Counted from the stretch's first letter, positions 1 to 8,772 are shown. The stretch: DNA of 64,000 nt from Legionella bononiensis (GCF_016786215.1 NZ_JADOBG010000015.1:1-64000); one strand, 5' to 3'. The notes: a model not told the origin generated them from the letters alone. Program-made: numbers and translations.

Positions 1-10
1 CCATAAACCC

Positions 11-249
11 GAACGGTCGGATTTGAGTGCAGGTTGTGAGAACTCCGAACTAAAAAAAGCGGAGTGTACATCAAGTACATGAGCATTTTTTTAGAGCGGA
101 GTTCTCGCAAGATGCGCCAAATACATCAAACTACTGAACGGTCGGATTTGAGCGCAGGTTGTGAGAACTCCGAACTAAAAAAAGCGGAGTGTACATCAAG
201 TACATGAGCATTTTTTTAGAGCGGAGTTCTCGCAAGATGCGCCAAATAC
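11..249. repeat. Tandem pair of 114-bp stem-loop repeats
   Basis: Two nearly identical units (11-124 and 136-249, offset 125 bp) differ at one base. Each has outer arms AGAACTCCG and CGGAGTTCT and an inner inverted repeat GTACATCAAGTAC, so each can fold into a long hairpin with an A-rich 5' arm and a T-rich 3' arm. They lie just past the stop codon of tsaD, so they may help end its transcription. The near-identity suggests a recent tandem duplication. No coding content is apparent. Confidence 0.85.
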
Positions 250-255
250 GCCCGT

Positions 256-1257
256 TCAGGCGAGGGGCCAACGGGCTTTGACAACCACATCCCACCCCAA
301 ATCCCGCTCCCCCAACACCATTCTCAAACACCCCGCATACGCGACCATCGCACCATTATCTGTACAATATTCAAGAGCTGGAAAATAGACTTCACCATTG
401 ATGCTCGCCATCCACTCGTTTAAAGCCAAACGCAGAGCGCTATTTGCCCCTACTCCACCGGCAACAACCAGACGCTTGCAATTGGACTGCTGTATTGCTC
501 TTTTCGCTTTAATAATCAGAGTCTCTACTACAGCCTGTTGAAATGCTTTTGCTATTTCTGAACGATCGGAGTCTTCTTTTGCGCTTTGATTCCAGGTGTT
601 TAATGCAAACGTTTTTAATCCGCTAAAACTGAAATCCAATCCTGGTCGGTCGGTCATGGGTCGAGGAAATCGATAAGGCGTTGAGGCACATTGATCGGCG
701 AGTCCGGCTAATACTGGACCACCGGGATATGGAATACCCATTAGTTTGGCGGTTTTATCAAATGCTTCACCTACTGCATCATCCAGCGTATCCCCTAATA
801 ATTGGTACTCACCCATATTTTTTACTTCGATGAGTTGACAATGTCCGCCTGAAACGAGTAACGCGATAAATGGAAATTCCAGGGTTGGGGTTTCCATTTT
901 TGCTGCCAGTAAATGCGCTTCCAGATGATGAATTCCGAGAGCAGGAATTTCTAAAGCATAAGCAAGGCTTTTTGCAAAGCAGGAACCTACCAATAATGCC
1001 CCGATTAATCCTGGCCCTGCTGTATATGCTATGCCATCCAGATCTTTTTTATTTAATTGAGCGCGCTTAAGCACTTCATCGACTAAAGGAATTAAATAAT
1101 TGACATGATCTCTTGATGCGAGTTCCGGTACGACTCCCCCATGTATTCTATGGGTATCAATTTGTGAATGCAGCGCGTGAGCCAATAACCCGGATTTTGA
1201 ATCATAAATTGCGACCCCTGTTTCATCACAGGAAGACTCTATACCTAATACACGCAT
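256..1257 (-). CDS. tsaD: tRNA N6-adenosine threonylcarbamoyltransferase TsaD
   Basis: TsaD transfers the threonylcarbamoyl group to adenosine 37 of ANN-decoding tRNAs in the cytoplasm, working with TsaB and TsaE. The 333-residue product has the usual bacterial length and begins [19 protein letters not shown], the family's N-terminal phosphate-binding signature. It keeps the metal-binding histidines in [10 protein letters not shown], the SGGHCQL segment, and the glycine-rich GGVGANS near the C-terminus followed by YCTDNGAM. It is divergent from rpsU, as in many gammaproteobacteria. The ATG at 1257 puts the family signature at the extreme N-terminus, which fixes the start. Confidence 0.98.
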   Translation of the reverse strand: MRVLGIESSCDETGVAIYDSKSGLLAHALHSQIDTHRIHGGVVPELASRDHVNYLIPLVDEVLKRAQLNKKDLDGIAYTAGPGLIGALLVGSCFAKSLAYALEIPALGIHHLEAHLLAAKMETPTLEFPFIALLVSGGHCQLIEVKNMGEYQLLGDTLDDAVGEAFDKTAKLMGIPYPGGPVLAGLADQCASTPYRFPRPMTDRPGLDFSFSGLKTFALNTWNQSAKEDSDRSEIAKAFQQAVVETLIIKAKRAIQQSNCKRLVVAGGVGANSALRLALNEWMASINGEVYFPALEYCTDNGAMVAYAGCLRMVLGERDLGWDVVVKARWPLA

Positions 1258-1438
1258 ACACTACCTCAATACTGGCAATCAATAACCATTTGTCATTATA
1301 TCACAAGCTCCATCATGAATTAAAAGTTAAATCCCTGCGATTCATTTACTGATAAGGTCTCATTAAATTCCTGATACCCAAAATCATTTACTAGACTAAT
1401 CACGTAAACTGTAAATCCATTCAATAAATAAAAGACAA

Positions 1439-1468
1439 TTAACACATTGGATAAAGTTGAGTTATAAT
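1439..1468 (+). promoter_or_regulatory. Probable sigma-70 promoter of the rpsU operon
   Basis: TTAACA (1439-1444) and TATAAT (1463-1468) are separated by 18 bases, about 110 bases upstream of rpsU. The -10 is a perfect consensus. The rest of the 1258-1576 gap between tsaD and rpsU is AT-rich, and I see no gene in it. Confidence 0.55.
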
Positions 1469-1576
1469 AAATAATTAATAAAATAATAAGAAAGATTTAG
1501 ATTGGACTTGACGAGTGCTTCAACTAGCACTAGAATTGCCCACCTATTAAGATCAAATAACCAGAGGATTAGTTTA

Positions 1577-1804
1577 ATGCCTACCGTTCGTGTAAAAGAA
1601 GGCGAAAACCCAGAATATGCACTGCGCCGTTTCAAGCGCTCTTGTGAAAAAGCCGGTATTTTAACCGAATTACGCCGTCGCGAATTTTATGAAAAACCAA
1701 CCGCTGAGCGTAAACGCAAACAAGCTGCTGCAGTAAAACGTCATCTGAAAAAAATTTCTCGCGATACTTCTTCACGACGCAGCATGAAACACCGACGTAA
1801 ATAA
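1577..1804 (+). CDS. rpsU: 30S ribosomal protein S21
   Basis: The 75-residue basic protein begins [20 protein letters not shown] and ends in a run of arginine and lysine, the standard S21 composition and length. S21 is a small-subunit protein involved in initiation-region pairing. A longer reading frame opens at 1502, but homologues start at the ATG at 1577, which follows an AGAGGATTAG region that can serve as a ribosome-binding site. It is the first gene of the classic rpsU-dnaG-rpoD macromolecular-synthesis operon, here with yqeY inserted. Confidence 0.98.
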   Translation: MPTVRVKEGENPEYALRRFKRSCEKAGILTELRRREFYEKPTAERKRKQAAAVKRHLKKISRDTSSRRSMKHRRK

Positions 1805-1861
1805 GAATTACGCTTTCATTCACCAGAATCATTATTTGGGTGAATGGTCAGATATAATACC

Positions 1862-1895
1862 AAGGTCACATTTTCATGTGGCCTTTTGGTTTTTA
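1862..1895 (+). terminator. Rho-independent terminator or attenuator between rpsU and yqeY
   Basis: The arms AAGGTCACAT (1862-1871) and ATGTGGCCTT (1876-1885) have a TTTC loop and one G-T pair and are followed by TTTGGTTTTT. It sits between rpsU and yqeY. It probably reduces read-through from the strongly expressed ribosomal gene into dnaG and rpoD, as the corresponding terminator does in E. coli. Confidence 0.75.
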
Positions 1896-1906
1896 AGGAA
1901 TTAATT

Positions 1907-2350
1907 ATGTCCATAAAAGAACGCCTCAATAACGATATTAAAGACGCGATGCGCGCTAAAGATAAAAATTTACTGACTACACTCCGTTTAATCACCGCAG
2001 CGGTGAAGCAAATCGAAGTAGATGAGCGTATTGAAGTTACTGAAGAGCGTATGCTGGCCATTTTGGACAAAATGACCAAACAACGTAAAGAATCCATCTC
2101 CCAATATGAAAAAGCAAATCGAGATGATCTGGTTGCTCAGGAACAATTTGAACTGGAAGTCATTTCTAAATATCTGCCTGAACCCCTATCTGCCTCAGAA
2201 ATCGAACAGATGATCAATGAAGCCGTTACTGCAACCGGAGCAGAAAAAATGGCTGATATGGGTAAAGTGATGGGACAGCTTAAAGCTAAGCTGCAAGGTC
2301 GAGCTGATATGACTCAAGTGAGTGCCTTAATCAAGGCCAAATTGAGCTAA
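1907..2350 (+). CDS. yqeY: GatB/YqeY domain protein
   Basis: This 147-residue protein begins MSIKERLNNDIKDAMRAKDK and contains KYLPEPLSASEIEQMI and GKVMGQLKAKLQGRADM, the hallmarks of the YqeY family. The family is related to the tRNA-binding tail of the GatB amidotransferase subunit, and its exact role is unresolved. The start at 1907 is preferred over an in-frame start at 1844. It follows AAGGAATTAATT, and the upstream extension would lie inside the terminator hairpin. It sits 8 bases ahead of dnaG and is probably co-transcribed with it. Confidence 0.95.
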   Translation: MSIKERLNNDIKDAMRAKDKNLLTTLRLITAAVKQIEVDERIEVTEERMLAILDKMTKQRKESISQYEKANRDDLVAQEQFELEVISKYLPEPLSASEIEQMINEAVTATGAEKMADMGKVMGQLKAKLQGRADMTQVSALIKAKLS

Positions 2351-2358
2351 GGGATATT

Positions 2359-4095
2359 ATGTCTGGCTTAATCCCACAGCCATTCATTGATGATCTCCTG
2401 CATCGCACCGATCTGGTTGAATTGATAGACAGTTATGTTCCTCTGAAAAAAAGGGGAACAAGCCATATTGCCTGCTGTCCATTTCATAATGAAAAATCCC
2501 CCTCCTTCAATGTTGTAGCCAAAAAACAGTTTTATCACTGTTTTGGTTGCGGCGCTTCAGGTAATGCAATCAGTTTTGTAATGAATTACCTGAATCAAGG
2601 CTTTATTGATGCTATTGAAACTCTGTCTGCTCGACTCGGTTTAACCGTACCCAGAGACGGTCAGGTAGAAAAAAATAACTCATCCAATGATCTGTATAAA
2701 TTACTGTCTGAAGTGAGTCAGCATTATCAGAAAAAATTAAAACACGATGGACAAATTGCCATTGATTATCTTCGTAAAAGAGGACTCAGCGGAGCTGTCG
2801 CTAAACTGTATCAATTAGGTTTTGCTTCTGAAGGCTGGCATAATCTCGAAAAATCGTTTCCTCGAAATCAACGGGAATTAATCGCGACAGGAATGCTGAT
2901 TAAGAATGATGACGGAAAAATCTATGACCGTTACCGAAACCGAATTATGTTTCCAATTCATGATCGCCATGGACGTATCATTGGATTTGGTGGGCGTGTA
3001 CTGGATCCCGAACAAAAACCCAAATATTTGAACTCACCTGAAACAGTCATTTTTCAGAAAAGCCGCGAACTTTATGGCTTACACCAGATTTTAAGTCAAA
3101 ACAAAACTGCTGAATATATTATTCTGGTTGAAGGCTATATGGATGTTATTGCCCTGGCACAACACGGAATCACGAATGCCGTAGCTACATTAGGTACGGC
3201 TACAAGTACCTACCACATCCAATTACTAGCGAAACATACCAAACACCTCATTTTTTGTTTCGATGGCGATACAGCAGGAAGACAGGCAGCATGGAGAGGC
3301 CTGGAAAGCAGCTTACCCCATTTGAACTCAGGATTGGACGCAGGTTTCATGTTTTTACCTGAAGGACACGATCCCGATAGTCTGGTGCGCGAAGAAGGTA
3401 AGGATAATTTTTTAGTTCGTCTTAAACAAGCAACACCCCTGCATCGATTCTTCTTTGATAGTTTAGCCAAAGACATCAACCTCCAGAATCCGGCAGGAAA
3501 AACCCAACTTATTAATTCCGCCAAACCCTTTTTGCAAAAAATGGAAGAAGGTTCTTTCAAACAATTATTGATTGATGATTTAGCCCGTTTGACTCACATA
3601 GAAAATCACAGACTCAATCAACTCATAGCGCAACAAACAGAAACCAATACAACAGAGCAGACCACAACCATTTCCAGATCACCACTGAGAATTGCCATTG
3701 CACTGCTCTTACAAAACCCTGAAATTTACAAACGAATCGCGCCGCAAATCAATCCAGAACTGCTGCATAAAAAAGAACATCACATTTTACTTCATATTCT
3801 CCATCAACTGGAATTAAATCCTCAGGCAACTACAGCAACATTAATCGAATACTGGCGTACAACCAATTATTTTGATGCCATTAACCGATTAGCTTCATGG
3901 GATCATCAGGTTCCAGAACAAGAGCTGATAAAAGAATTTGTTGATACTCTATTATTTTTACAAAAACAAAATAAAGAGCTTATAATAAGACAATTGATAG
4001 ATAAATCGCGGAAAGAGGGTTTAACTGAAACGGAACGCAACAATTTACAGCAGATGCTAAAAGAAAGACATCTTCAGACGGATTTGGAAAAATAA
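2359..4095 (+). CDS. dnaG: DNA primase
   Basis: DnaG makes RNA primers for chromosomal replication together with the DnaB helicase. The 578-residue protein has the N-terminal CHC2 zinc-binding domain (CCPFHNEKSPSFNV, then FYHCFGCGASG, about residues 38-67). The central Toprim catalytic core follows, with VEGYMDVIALAQ and FCFDGDTAGRQAA. The C-terminal region is helical and DnaB-binding. Length and domain order are normal for a gammaproteobacterial primase. A GGGATATT sequence precedes the ATG. It lies between yqeY and rpoD in the macromolecular-synthesis operon. Confidence 0.98.
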   Translation: MSGLIPQPFIDDLLHRTDLVELIDSYVPLKKRGTSHIACCPFHNEKSPSFNVVAKKQFYHCFGCGASGNAISFVMNYLNQGFIDAIETLSARLGLTVPRDGQVEKNNSSNDLYKLLSEVSQHYQKKLKHDGQIAIDYLRKRGLSGAVAKLYQLGFASEGWHNLEKSFPRNQRELIATGMLIKNDDGKIYDRYRNRIMFPIHDRHGRIIGFGGRVLDPEQKPKYLNSPETVIFQKSRELYGLHQILSQNKTAEYIILVEGYMDVIALAQHGITNAVATLGTATSTYHIQLLAKHTKHLIFCFDGDTAGRQAAWRGLESSLPHLNSGLDAGFMFLPEGHDPDSLVREEGKDNFLVRLKQATPLHRFFFDSLAKDINLQNPAGKTQLINSAKPFLQKMEEGSFKQLLIDDLARLTHIENHRLNQLIAQQTETNTTEQTTTISRSPLRIAIALLLQNPEIYKRIAPQINPELLHKKEHHILLHILHQLELNPQATTATLIEYWRTTNYFDAINRLASWDHQVPEQELIKEFVDTLLFLQKQNKELIIRQLIDKSRKEGLTETERNNLQQMLKERHLQTDLEK

Positions 4096-4132
4096 AAAAT
4101 CTGAAAAGCTGGTATGTTGAGGCTACCCGGTT

Positions 4133-4138
4133 TATAAT
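4133..4138 (+). promoter_or_regulatory. Possible internal -10 element ahead of rpoD
   Basis: A perfect TATAAT lies 45 bases upstream of the rpoD ATG, in the only gap between dnaG and rpoD. No good -35 is placed at the right distance, so this may be an alternative-sigma or weak promoter. Internal rpoD promoters are known in other species. Confidence 0.35.
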
Positions 4139-4182
4139 CAAACCCTTTTTGTAGATCCTAATTGTTCCTAAAAGAAGTGCCT

Positions 4183-6051
4183 ATGACCACAAATGACCAA
4201 GAACAGCAAAGCTCACAAATTACCAAAGTCATTAGCCTTGGTAAAGAACAAGGTTATTTGACTTATAGTCAAATTAACGACCAACTACCTAACATAGTAG
4301 ATACGGAGCATTTTGATGTCATCATAAGCATGCTTGAAGGCTTGAACATCAAAGTATTTGAGCAACCACCCGGGGATGACGATCTCGCCCTCCTGCTTAA
4401 TACTGAAGAAGTGCCTGATATCGAAGAAGCAGCCATGGTACTGGCTTCGGTTGATAAAGAAACAGGTAGAACGACAGATCCTGTACGTATGTACATGCGA
4501 GAAATGGGAACAGTAGAATTGCTGACCCGTGAAGGTGAAATACGTATCGCCAAACGCATCGAAGAAGGGATCTATCAAGTTCTCAAATCTCTTGCTCACT
4601 ATCCAGAAACAGTACAATTAGTTCTTGATGATTACGATCGCTTCAACGCTGAAGAGATACGTCTCAATGAAATCATTAGCGGTTTTGCTGACACAGATGA
4701 AGAAATCGCACCTGCCGCCAATATCGGCTCCATGCTTGATGAAGATCAACAGGAAGAAGTCATTCTTAGTGTTGTTGATGAAGAAGACGAAGATGGTGAA
4801 GGTGGACTGGCCGAAGTTGATGATGGCCCCAATCCAGAGCAAGCCAAAGTTTATTTTGATGAACTGCGTGAAAATTTCAATAATGCAATGGTTGCATTAA
4901 AAGAGCACGGCAGAACGAATAAAAAGACTCTTGAATTACTGGAAATTATGTCGGATTCCTTCCTGAAGCTGAAGCTTACTTCAAGACAGGTGGATCGATT
5001 GACACGTCATTTCCGTCAATTACGAAATCACATCAGAGAATTTGAACGCGGAATTATGCGTCTATGTATTGAGAAAGCTCGTATTCCACGAAAACTCTTT
5101 ATTGACACATTCCCAGGCCAGGAAACAGATCTGAAATGGTTAGAAACCCTGTGCGCTAAACAAGCTAAAAAACTGGATTTACCGCGAATAGAAGAATATA
5201 AAGATGAAATTTTACGTCTGCAAAGCCGATTAGCCTCGTTTGAGATTGAATACGGCCTGATTATTAGTGAAATTAAAGACATCAATCGAAAAATGTCTAT
5301 TGGTGAAGCTAAAGCAAGACGTGCTAAAAAAGAAATGGTTGAAGCAAACCTGCGTTTGGTAATTTCCATTGCTAAGAAATACACCAACCGTGGTCTGCAG
5401 TTCCTGGATTTGATTCAGGAAGGAAACATCGGGTTGATGAAAGCAGTAGATAAATTTGAATACCGGCGTGGTTACAAATTCTCTACTTATGCCACCTGGT
5501 GGATTAGACAGGCGATTACCCGTTCCATTGCGGATCAGGCGCGTACCATACGTATACCGGTACATATGATTGAGACCATCAACAAACTGAATCGTATATC
5601 CCGCCAGATTCTTCAGGAAACAGGTCGTGAAGCAACACCAGAAGAATTAGCAGAAAAAATGGAACTGAGCGAAGATAAAATCCGCAAAGTACTGAAAATT
5701 GCTAAAGAACCGATTTCTATGGAAACCCCGGTTGGTGACGATGATGACTCTCATTTAGGCGACTTTATTGAAGACAACAACATCGAATCGCCAATTGATA
5801 TGGCAACCGCAGAAGGCTTAAGAGAAGCAACTCTGGAAATATTGGAAACACTAACTCCACGAGAAGCCAAAGTTCTGCGTATGCGTTTCGGTATCGAAAT
5901 GAACACCGACCATACACTGGAAGAAGTAGGAAAACAATTTGATGTAACTCGTGAACGTATACGTCAAATTGAAGCAAAAGCACTACGAAAACTGCGTCAC
6001 CCTTCCCGCTCAGAGAAGCTACGAAGCTTCTTGGAAGGCGACGAAGGATAA
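4183..6051 (+). CDS. rpoD: RNA polymerase sigma factor RpoD (sigma-70)
   Basis: This is the primary sigma factor that directs core RNA polymerase to housekeeping promoters. The 622-residue protein has region 1.1 at the N-terminus, [21 protein letters not shown] (region 1.2), and an acidic non-conserved insert. Regions 2.1-2.4 include [27 protein letters not shown] and [16 protein letters not shown], region 3 follows, and region 4.2 has [19 protein letters not shown]. The ATG at 4183 begins MTTNDQEQQ; an in-frame TTG at 4162 is less likely. It is the last gene of the operon, and the tRNA gene follows 87 bases later. Confidence 0.98.
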   Translation: MTTNDQEQQSSQITKVISLGKEQGYLTYSQINDQLPNIVDTEHFDVIISMLEGLNIKVFEQPPGDDDLALLLNTEEVPDIEEAAMVLASVDKETGRTTDPVRMYMREMGTVELLTREGEIRIAKRIEEGIYQVLKSLAHYPETVQLVLDDYDRFNAEEIRLNEIISGFADTDEEIAPAANIGSMLDEDQQEEVILSVVDEEDEDGEGGLAEVDDGPNPEQAKVYFDELRENFNNAMVALKEHGRTNKKTLELLEIMSDSFLKLKLTSRQVDRLTRHFRQLRNHIREFERGIMRLCIEKARIPRKLFIDTFPGQETDLKWLETLCAKQAKKLDLPRIEEYKDEILRLQSRLASFEIEYGLIISEIKDINRKMSIGEAKARRAKKEMVEANLRLVISIAKKYTNRGLQFLDLIQEGNIGLMKAVDKFEYRRGYKFSTYATWWIRQAITRSIADQARTIRIPVHMIETINKLNRISRQILQETGREATPEELAEKMELSEDKIRKVLKIAKEPISMETPVGDDDDSHLGDFIEDNNIESPIDMATAEGLREATLEILETLTPREAKVLRMRFGIEMNTDHTLEEVGKQFDVTRERIRQIEAKALRKLRHPSRSEKLRSFLEGDEG

Positions 6052-6054
6052 ATT

Positions 6055-6079
6055 AATTGCCGTTCAAAAAACGGCAATT
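6055..6079. terminator. Stem-loop just after rpoD
   Basis: AATTGCCGTT and AACGGCAATT pair perfectly around a short A-rich loop, 4 bases after the rpoD stop. The 3' flank is A-rich rather than T-rich, so it is not a textbook terminator for rpoD. It may act as a weak terminator or stabilise the 3' end of the mRNA. Confidence 0.5.
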
Positions 6080-6138
6080 AAAAAATGAAAAAAACAGTAG
6101 AACAAAAAACAAAATCAGTTTAAAATGACCCCCTCTTC

Positions 6139-6215
6139 GGGCCCATAGCTCAGTTGGTCAGAGCAGCGGACTCATAATCCGTTGGTCCTAGGTTCAAGTC
6201 CTAGTGGGCCCACCA
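6139..6215 (+). tRNA. tRNA with CAU anticodon (Ile2 or elongator Met)
   Basis: This 77-base cloverleaf has acceptor arms GGGCCCA and TGGGCCC, a D-arm AGCTCAGTTGGTCAGAGC, anticodon CAT at 6173-6175 in CTCATAA, a T-loop with GGTTCAAGTCC, and an encoded CCA end. The sequence resembles the gammaproteobacterial CAU tRNAs whose C34 becomes lysidine (isoleucine, AUA), but elongator Met cannot be excluded by eye. Its 3' half is the integration target; the gene is left intact by the insertion. Confidence 0.95.
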
Positions 6216-6217
6216 AT
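6171..6217 (+). other. attL: 3' half of the tRNA used as attachment site
   Basis: The 47 bases from the anticodon loop to two bases past CCA recur exactly at 48292-48338, and at 63734-63780 with a single G-to-A difference. Direct repeats of a tRNA 3' end next to an integrase gene are the mark of tyrosine-recombinase integration. Confidence 0.93.
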
Positions 6218-6270
6218 TTAAACCTTTAAAATCAATAACTTACGTTGATTACCTGTTTTAGTACAAAAGT

Positions 6271-6292
6271 CCTTGCGTGACTTTTGCGTGAC
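6271..6292. promoter_or_regulatory. Probable integrase arm-type sites, left end
   Basis: TTGCGTGAC occurs twice, at 6273-6281 and 6284-6292, exactly 11 bases apart, between attL and the integrase gene. The matching pair TTGCGTGAG / TTGCGTGTT, also 11 bases apart, lies at 48176-48195 near attR. Paired short repeats on both sides of att cores are where lambda-type integrases bind with their N-terminal domains. This role is inferred. Confidence 0.55.
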
Positions 6293-6305
6293 CTAGATCA
6301 CGCAC

Positions 6306-7433
6306 TTACAAACTTACCTGACTATCCCTTAGAGTATTTTGACTGGCAGGTCTACTCTTTGGGTTTCGCAATAACGTTAATATCACTCCGCTTTTACGAT
6401 TTTCACAAACCTTATTCGCAGCTTGATATAAACTTTGCAGCTCAGCTGAAGAGTAGTGAGTTGTAATCCTTCCTGAACGATGCCCAAGTAAATCTTGCCT
6501 GTCTTCAAAACTTACCCCTGAAGCTCTTAACCGCCTGCCAAAGGTATGCTTTAAATCATGCACTCTTACTTCAGGCAATTTCGCCTTTTCTCTAGCCTGC
6601 CGCCAACCAGTCGATAACATACGACTTAATGGTCGACCTTTAAAACTAAAGACATGCGTAGGATGTTTACCTCTCTCCCCTTCTATCACTTCCCGAACTG
6701 TTTCGTTACAAACAATCAGCCGCTCTTCTCCGTTTTTGACCAGTTCCCCTGGTACAATAAAAACGATGATGTGTGGCAATTCTGGAATTTGTATTTCCCA
6801 ATCCCAGCGCAGTTCACATATTTCGCGATCCCGACATCCGGTATTTACGGCAAACAAAGCCATATTTTTCAGATGTTCCGGTAACTGCTGAAACAGTTTA
6901 TGCTGCTCATCCCAACTTAATGGATAAGGTTTCCTTAAATCTGGCTCAGGTAAAAGTTTTATCTTTGGCGCTGAATTTAACCAGGTTAACCCGAATTCAT
7001 CCATCCATTCACTAGCAGCTAAATTTAATATACGCCGAACAATCTTCAAGCCATGATTGATAGTTCTCGTGCTCACTTCATCCTTTCTTCTACCTTCAAT
7101 AAAGGATTGCAAGCTACCGATATGAATTGCTTCAATAGGCAAATCCCCGATGTACTTAACCACTTCTCGCAAACGACCAGCATCATCACTGATACTGCGT
7201 TTGTGTTGGTTCTCCATCAGAAATTTAGTAGCAGCTTCTTTGAATATTCTTTTTGGGCGAACACCATAGACTGTTGCTAGTCTTATCTCTTCGAGACGTC
7301 TTGCGAGATACTTTTCCGCCTCTTCGAGGTTGTCAGTACCAGTGCTTTCGCAAAGTCGTCGTCCGAAGACCTTTTTGTCAATACACCAGACGCTGCCACG
7401 CTTTTGCAGCCCTGGTGTTCTTTTTCGTCCCAT
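6306..7433 (-). CDS. Tyrosine recombinase (ICE integrase)
   Basis: This integrase catalyses site-specific insertion and excision at the tRNA 3' end. The 375-residue protein has an arm-binding N-terminus, a SAM-like core-binding domain and a C-terminal catalytic domain. Visible catalytic residues are R201 in NTGCRDREI, H292 in HDLKHTFGRRLRASG, H318 in LLGHRS and Y327 in ITTHYS. The second box has lysine (K295) where HxxR is canonical; I believe HDLKHTF variants are common in this subfamily. The gene lies 88 bases inside attL and reads toward it. Its 5' end overlaps the excisionase-like gene by about 150 bases. Confidence 0.93.
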   Translation of the reverse strand: MGRKRTPGLQKRGSVWCIDKKVFGRRLCESTGTDNLEEAEKYLARRLEEIRLATVYGVRPKRIFKEAATKFLMENQHKRSISDDAGRLREVVKYIGDLPIEAIHIGSLQSFIEGRRKDEVSTRTINHGLKIVRRILNLAASEWMDEFGLTWLNSAPKIKLLPEPDLRKPYPLSWDEQHKLFQQLPEHLKNMALFAVNTGCRDREICELRWDWEIQIPELPHIIVFIVPGELVKNGEERLIVCNETVREVIEGERGKHPTHVFSFKGRPLSRMLSTGWRQAREKAKLPEVRVHDLKHTFGRRLRASGVSFEDRQDLLGHRSGRITTHYSSAELQSLYQAANKVCENRKSGVILTLLRNPKSRPASQNTLRDSQVSL

Positions 7434-7660
7434 AACTCCAAACTCCTACGTTTAACTGCCGCGGGACGACCACTACACCGTATATAATCGTCTACCCAGG
7501 CATCTAAATCAAGTCGATCAAAAGCAATACCCTGAGTCCCCATTGGAATCTCAACCAAATTTGGCCTTACATCTTTATTAAATCGATGACGATCCATACC
7601 TACATAGGTGGGAGCGTCTCTTAAGCGAATTAATCGAGGGATTAGGTGAATATTGCTCAT
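7283..7660 (-). CDS. Small AlpA/excisionase-like DNA-binding protein
   Basis: The 125-residue protein begins MSNIHLIPRLIRLRDAPTYVGMD and continues to GIAFDRLDLDAWVDDY. This pattern (RLRDAP.Y.GM, then FDR.DLDAW.DDY) is that of the short AlpA/MerR-type HTH proteins encoded just upstream of integrases, which act as directionality factors or integrase activators. A CAGGAG lies 10 bases before the ATG. It overlaps the integrase start by 151 bases in another frame, so the two are probably translationally coupled. Its basic C-terminal tail is encoded entirely within the overlap. Confidence 0.75.
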   Translation of the reverse strand: MSNIHLIPRLIRLRDAPTYVGMDRHRFNKDVRPNLVEIPMGTQGIAFDRLDLDAWVDDYIRCSGRPAAVKRRSLELWDEKEHQGCKSVAASGVLTKRSSDDDFAKALVLTTSKRRKSISQDVSKR

Positions 7661-7692
7661 GATTTCTCAACTCCTGTAACTCATAAATCAAT

Positions 7693-7711
7693 AATGCTCG
7701 TTTCGAGCATT
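7693..7711. promoter_or_regulatory. Inverted-repeat operator upstream of the excisionase/integrase genes
   Basis: AATGCTCG and CGAGCATT flank a TTT spacer. The centre, CTCGTTTCGAG, closely resembles CTCATTTCGAG in the operator region upstream of lvrA (22962-22982). ATATTGAGC, found just downstream here, also resembles part of that region. This suggests that the ICE repressor controls both ends of the element. Confidence 0.5.
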
Positions 7712-7817
7712 TATTAGAGCATATTGAGCACATCACTGCAAATATTTTTTTAGGCTATACCTATAAGAATTTTATTTGTACAATGGCTATCAGAATTTAA
7801 TATAAGGTGACATCAAA

Positions 7818-8003
7818 ATGAGTTTAATGGATAAACTTGAATACGCTGTAGGGAATGAGTATTTGATCAGCCACAAAGATTTATTGTTAGATACAAATCA
7901 AAACAAACAGAGCCAGGCTAATTCTAATAAAATAGTTTCAATACAAAAACAGCACCAGCCTGATAGCAATAAAATAGTGAATATAAAACAATTTAATGAA
8001 TAA
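7818..8003 (+). CDS. Candidate borosin-type RiPP precursor peptide
   Basis: The 61-residue peptide has a helical, charged N-terminal part (MSLMDKLEYAVGNEYLISHK, then DLLLDTN). Its tail carries two related repeats, NSNKIVSIQKQ and DSNKIVNIKQF. An AAGGTG ribosome-binding site lies 9 bases before the ATG. It ends inside the start of the methyltransferase gene (8-base overlap, ATGAATAA), so the two are probably translationally coupled. Split borosins such as Shewanella SonA/SonM have just this arrangement: a short precursor beside a separate N-methyltransferase. The repeats rich in V and I are plausible multiple core peptides. I infer the function from position and the identity of the neighbour; the peptide itself matches nothing I can name. 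Confidence 0.7.
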   Translation: MSLMDKLEYAVGNEYLISHKDLLLDTNQNKQSQANSNKIVSIQKQHQPDSNKIVNIKQFNE

Positions 8004-8772
8004 GCTTATAGTAGTAGGGTCGGGAATTAAATCGATTTCCCATCTGACCGAAGAAACTAAACGAGTTATTCAAAATGCTGACAAGGTACTCTACCTTATC
8101 AATGAAGATAACTTAAAACAATGGATTCAACGAGAAGCGAAAAATTCTGAATCGCTCGATTCTATCTACTTTAGCAGAGAAAAACGAATTGAAGCTTATC
8201 AAGCATTAACAAATTATATTATTGAAGAATATAAGAAGGTTTCAATTTTATGTGTTGTTTTTTACGGCCACCCTACCGTTTTTGCAGACTCAGCACTTAA
8301 TGCCGTAAGACAAATTAAAAAAGATGGTGGTGAAGCCATTATTTTACCTGCAGTATCTGCCCAAGACTGCTTGTTTAGTGATCTTGAAATTGATCCAGGT
8401 GATCAGGGGTGTTTTTCAATTGAAGCTACAGAGCTGGTATTATTTGAACGGTGCATTGATGTTCATGCGCATTTAATACTTTGGCAAGTAGCAAACTTTG
8501 GTAGAACTGATGGAAAAAAAGCTAACAACCTATCAATTTTAAAAGATTATCTAAGTGGTTACTATCAAGTAGATTCCTCTATCTGTCTTTATGAAGCCCC
8601 CTCCCTGCCTACTTGTTCTCCCAGAATAGAATGGATTCAACTTTGTAATCTTGAGCTATCAGTTATTTCTTCAATAACAACAATATACATCCCACCAATC
8701 GAAAAAAAGACTATTAGCAACAAATACCTGAAGCTGCTCAATCTGACAATTGATGATTTAATACTGAGTTGA
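7996..8772 (+). CDS. Borosin-type peptide backbone alpha-N-methyltransferase
   Basis: This 258-residue protein is a class III (tetrapyrrole-methylase fold) SAM-dependent methyltransferase. By eye it aligns along its length with the catalytic domain of OphMA from omphalotin biosynthesis: VVGSGIKSISHLTEET against IAGSGIASIGHITLET, YGHPTVF for YGHPGVF, LPAVSAQDCLFSDL for LPGISAEDYMFADL, and EATELVLF and LWQVANFG in register. Residues Y58, R64 and Y68 fall where OphMA has the catalytic-pocket Y66, R72 and Y76. OphMA carries its substrate as a C-terminal fusion; here the substrate would be the separate upstream peptide. SAM would methylate amide nitrogens of the core. Alternatives such as cobalt-precorrin methylases fit the sequence less well. 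Confidence 0.88.
   Translation: MNKLIVVGSGIKSISHLTEETKRVIQNADKVLYLINEDNLKQWIQREAKNSESLDSIYFSREKRIEAYQALTNYIIEEYKKVSILCVVFYGHPTVFADSALNAVRQIKKDGGEAIILPAVSAQDCLFSDLEIDPGDQGCFSIEATELVLFERCIDVHAHLILWQVANFGRTDGKKANNLSILKDYLSGYYQVDSSICLYEAPSLPTCSPRIEWIQLCNLELSVISSITTIYIPPIEKKTISNKYLKLLNLTIDDLILS

Noticed and set aside
11..249. CRISPR-like or gene-coding repeat
   Set aside because: There are only two long hairpin units and no spacers. The small frames inside are by-products of the palindromes.
292..295. K295 in the integrase (residue number, gene 6306-7433) as an inactivating change
   Set aside because: HDLKHTFGRRL variants are, to my knowledge, frequent in this integrase group, and the other catalytic residues are intact. 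I therefore do not call the gene dead.
4162..4182. Longer rpoD from a TTG start
   Set aside because: It adds seven residues absent from the family, and the ATG at 4183 gives the usual N-terminus.
6284..7015. Plus-strand frames opposite the integrase
   Set aside because: They are shadows of the integrase gene without family patterns or ribosome-binding sites. The minus-strand frame has all catalytic motifs except the K295 variant.
7996..8772. Cobalamin/siroheme biosynthesis methylase
   Set aside because: The fold is shared, but there are no other corrin genes nearby. The GSGI.SI.H start, the EATEL/WQV segments and the Y-R-Y pocket follow borosin enzymes instead.
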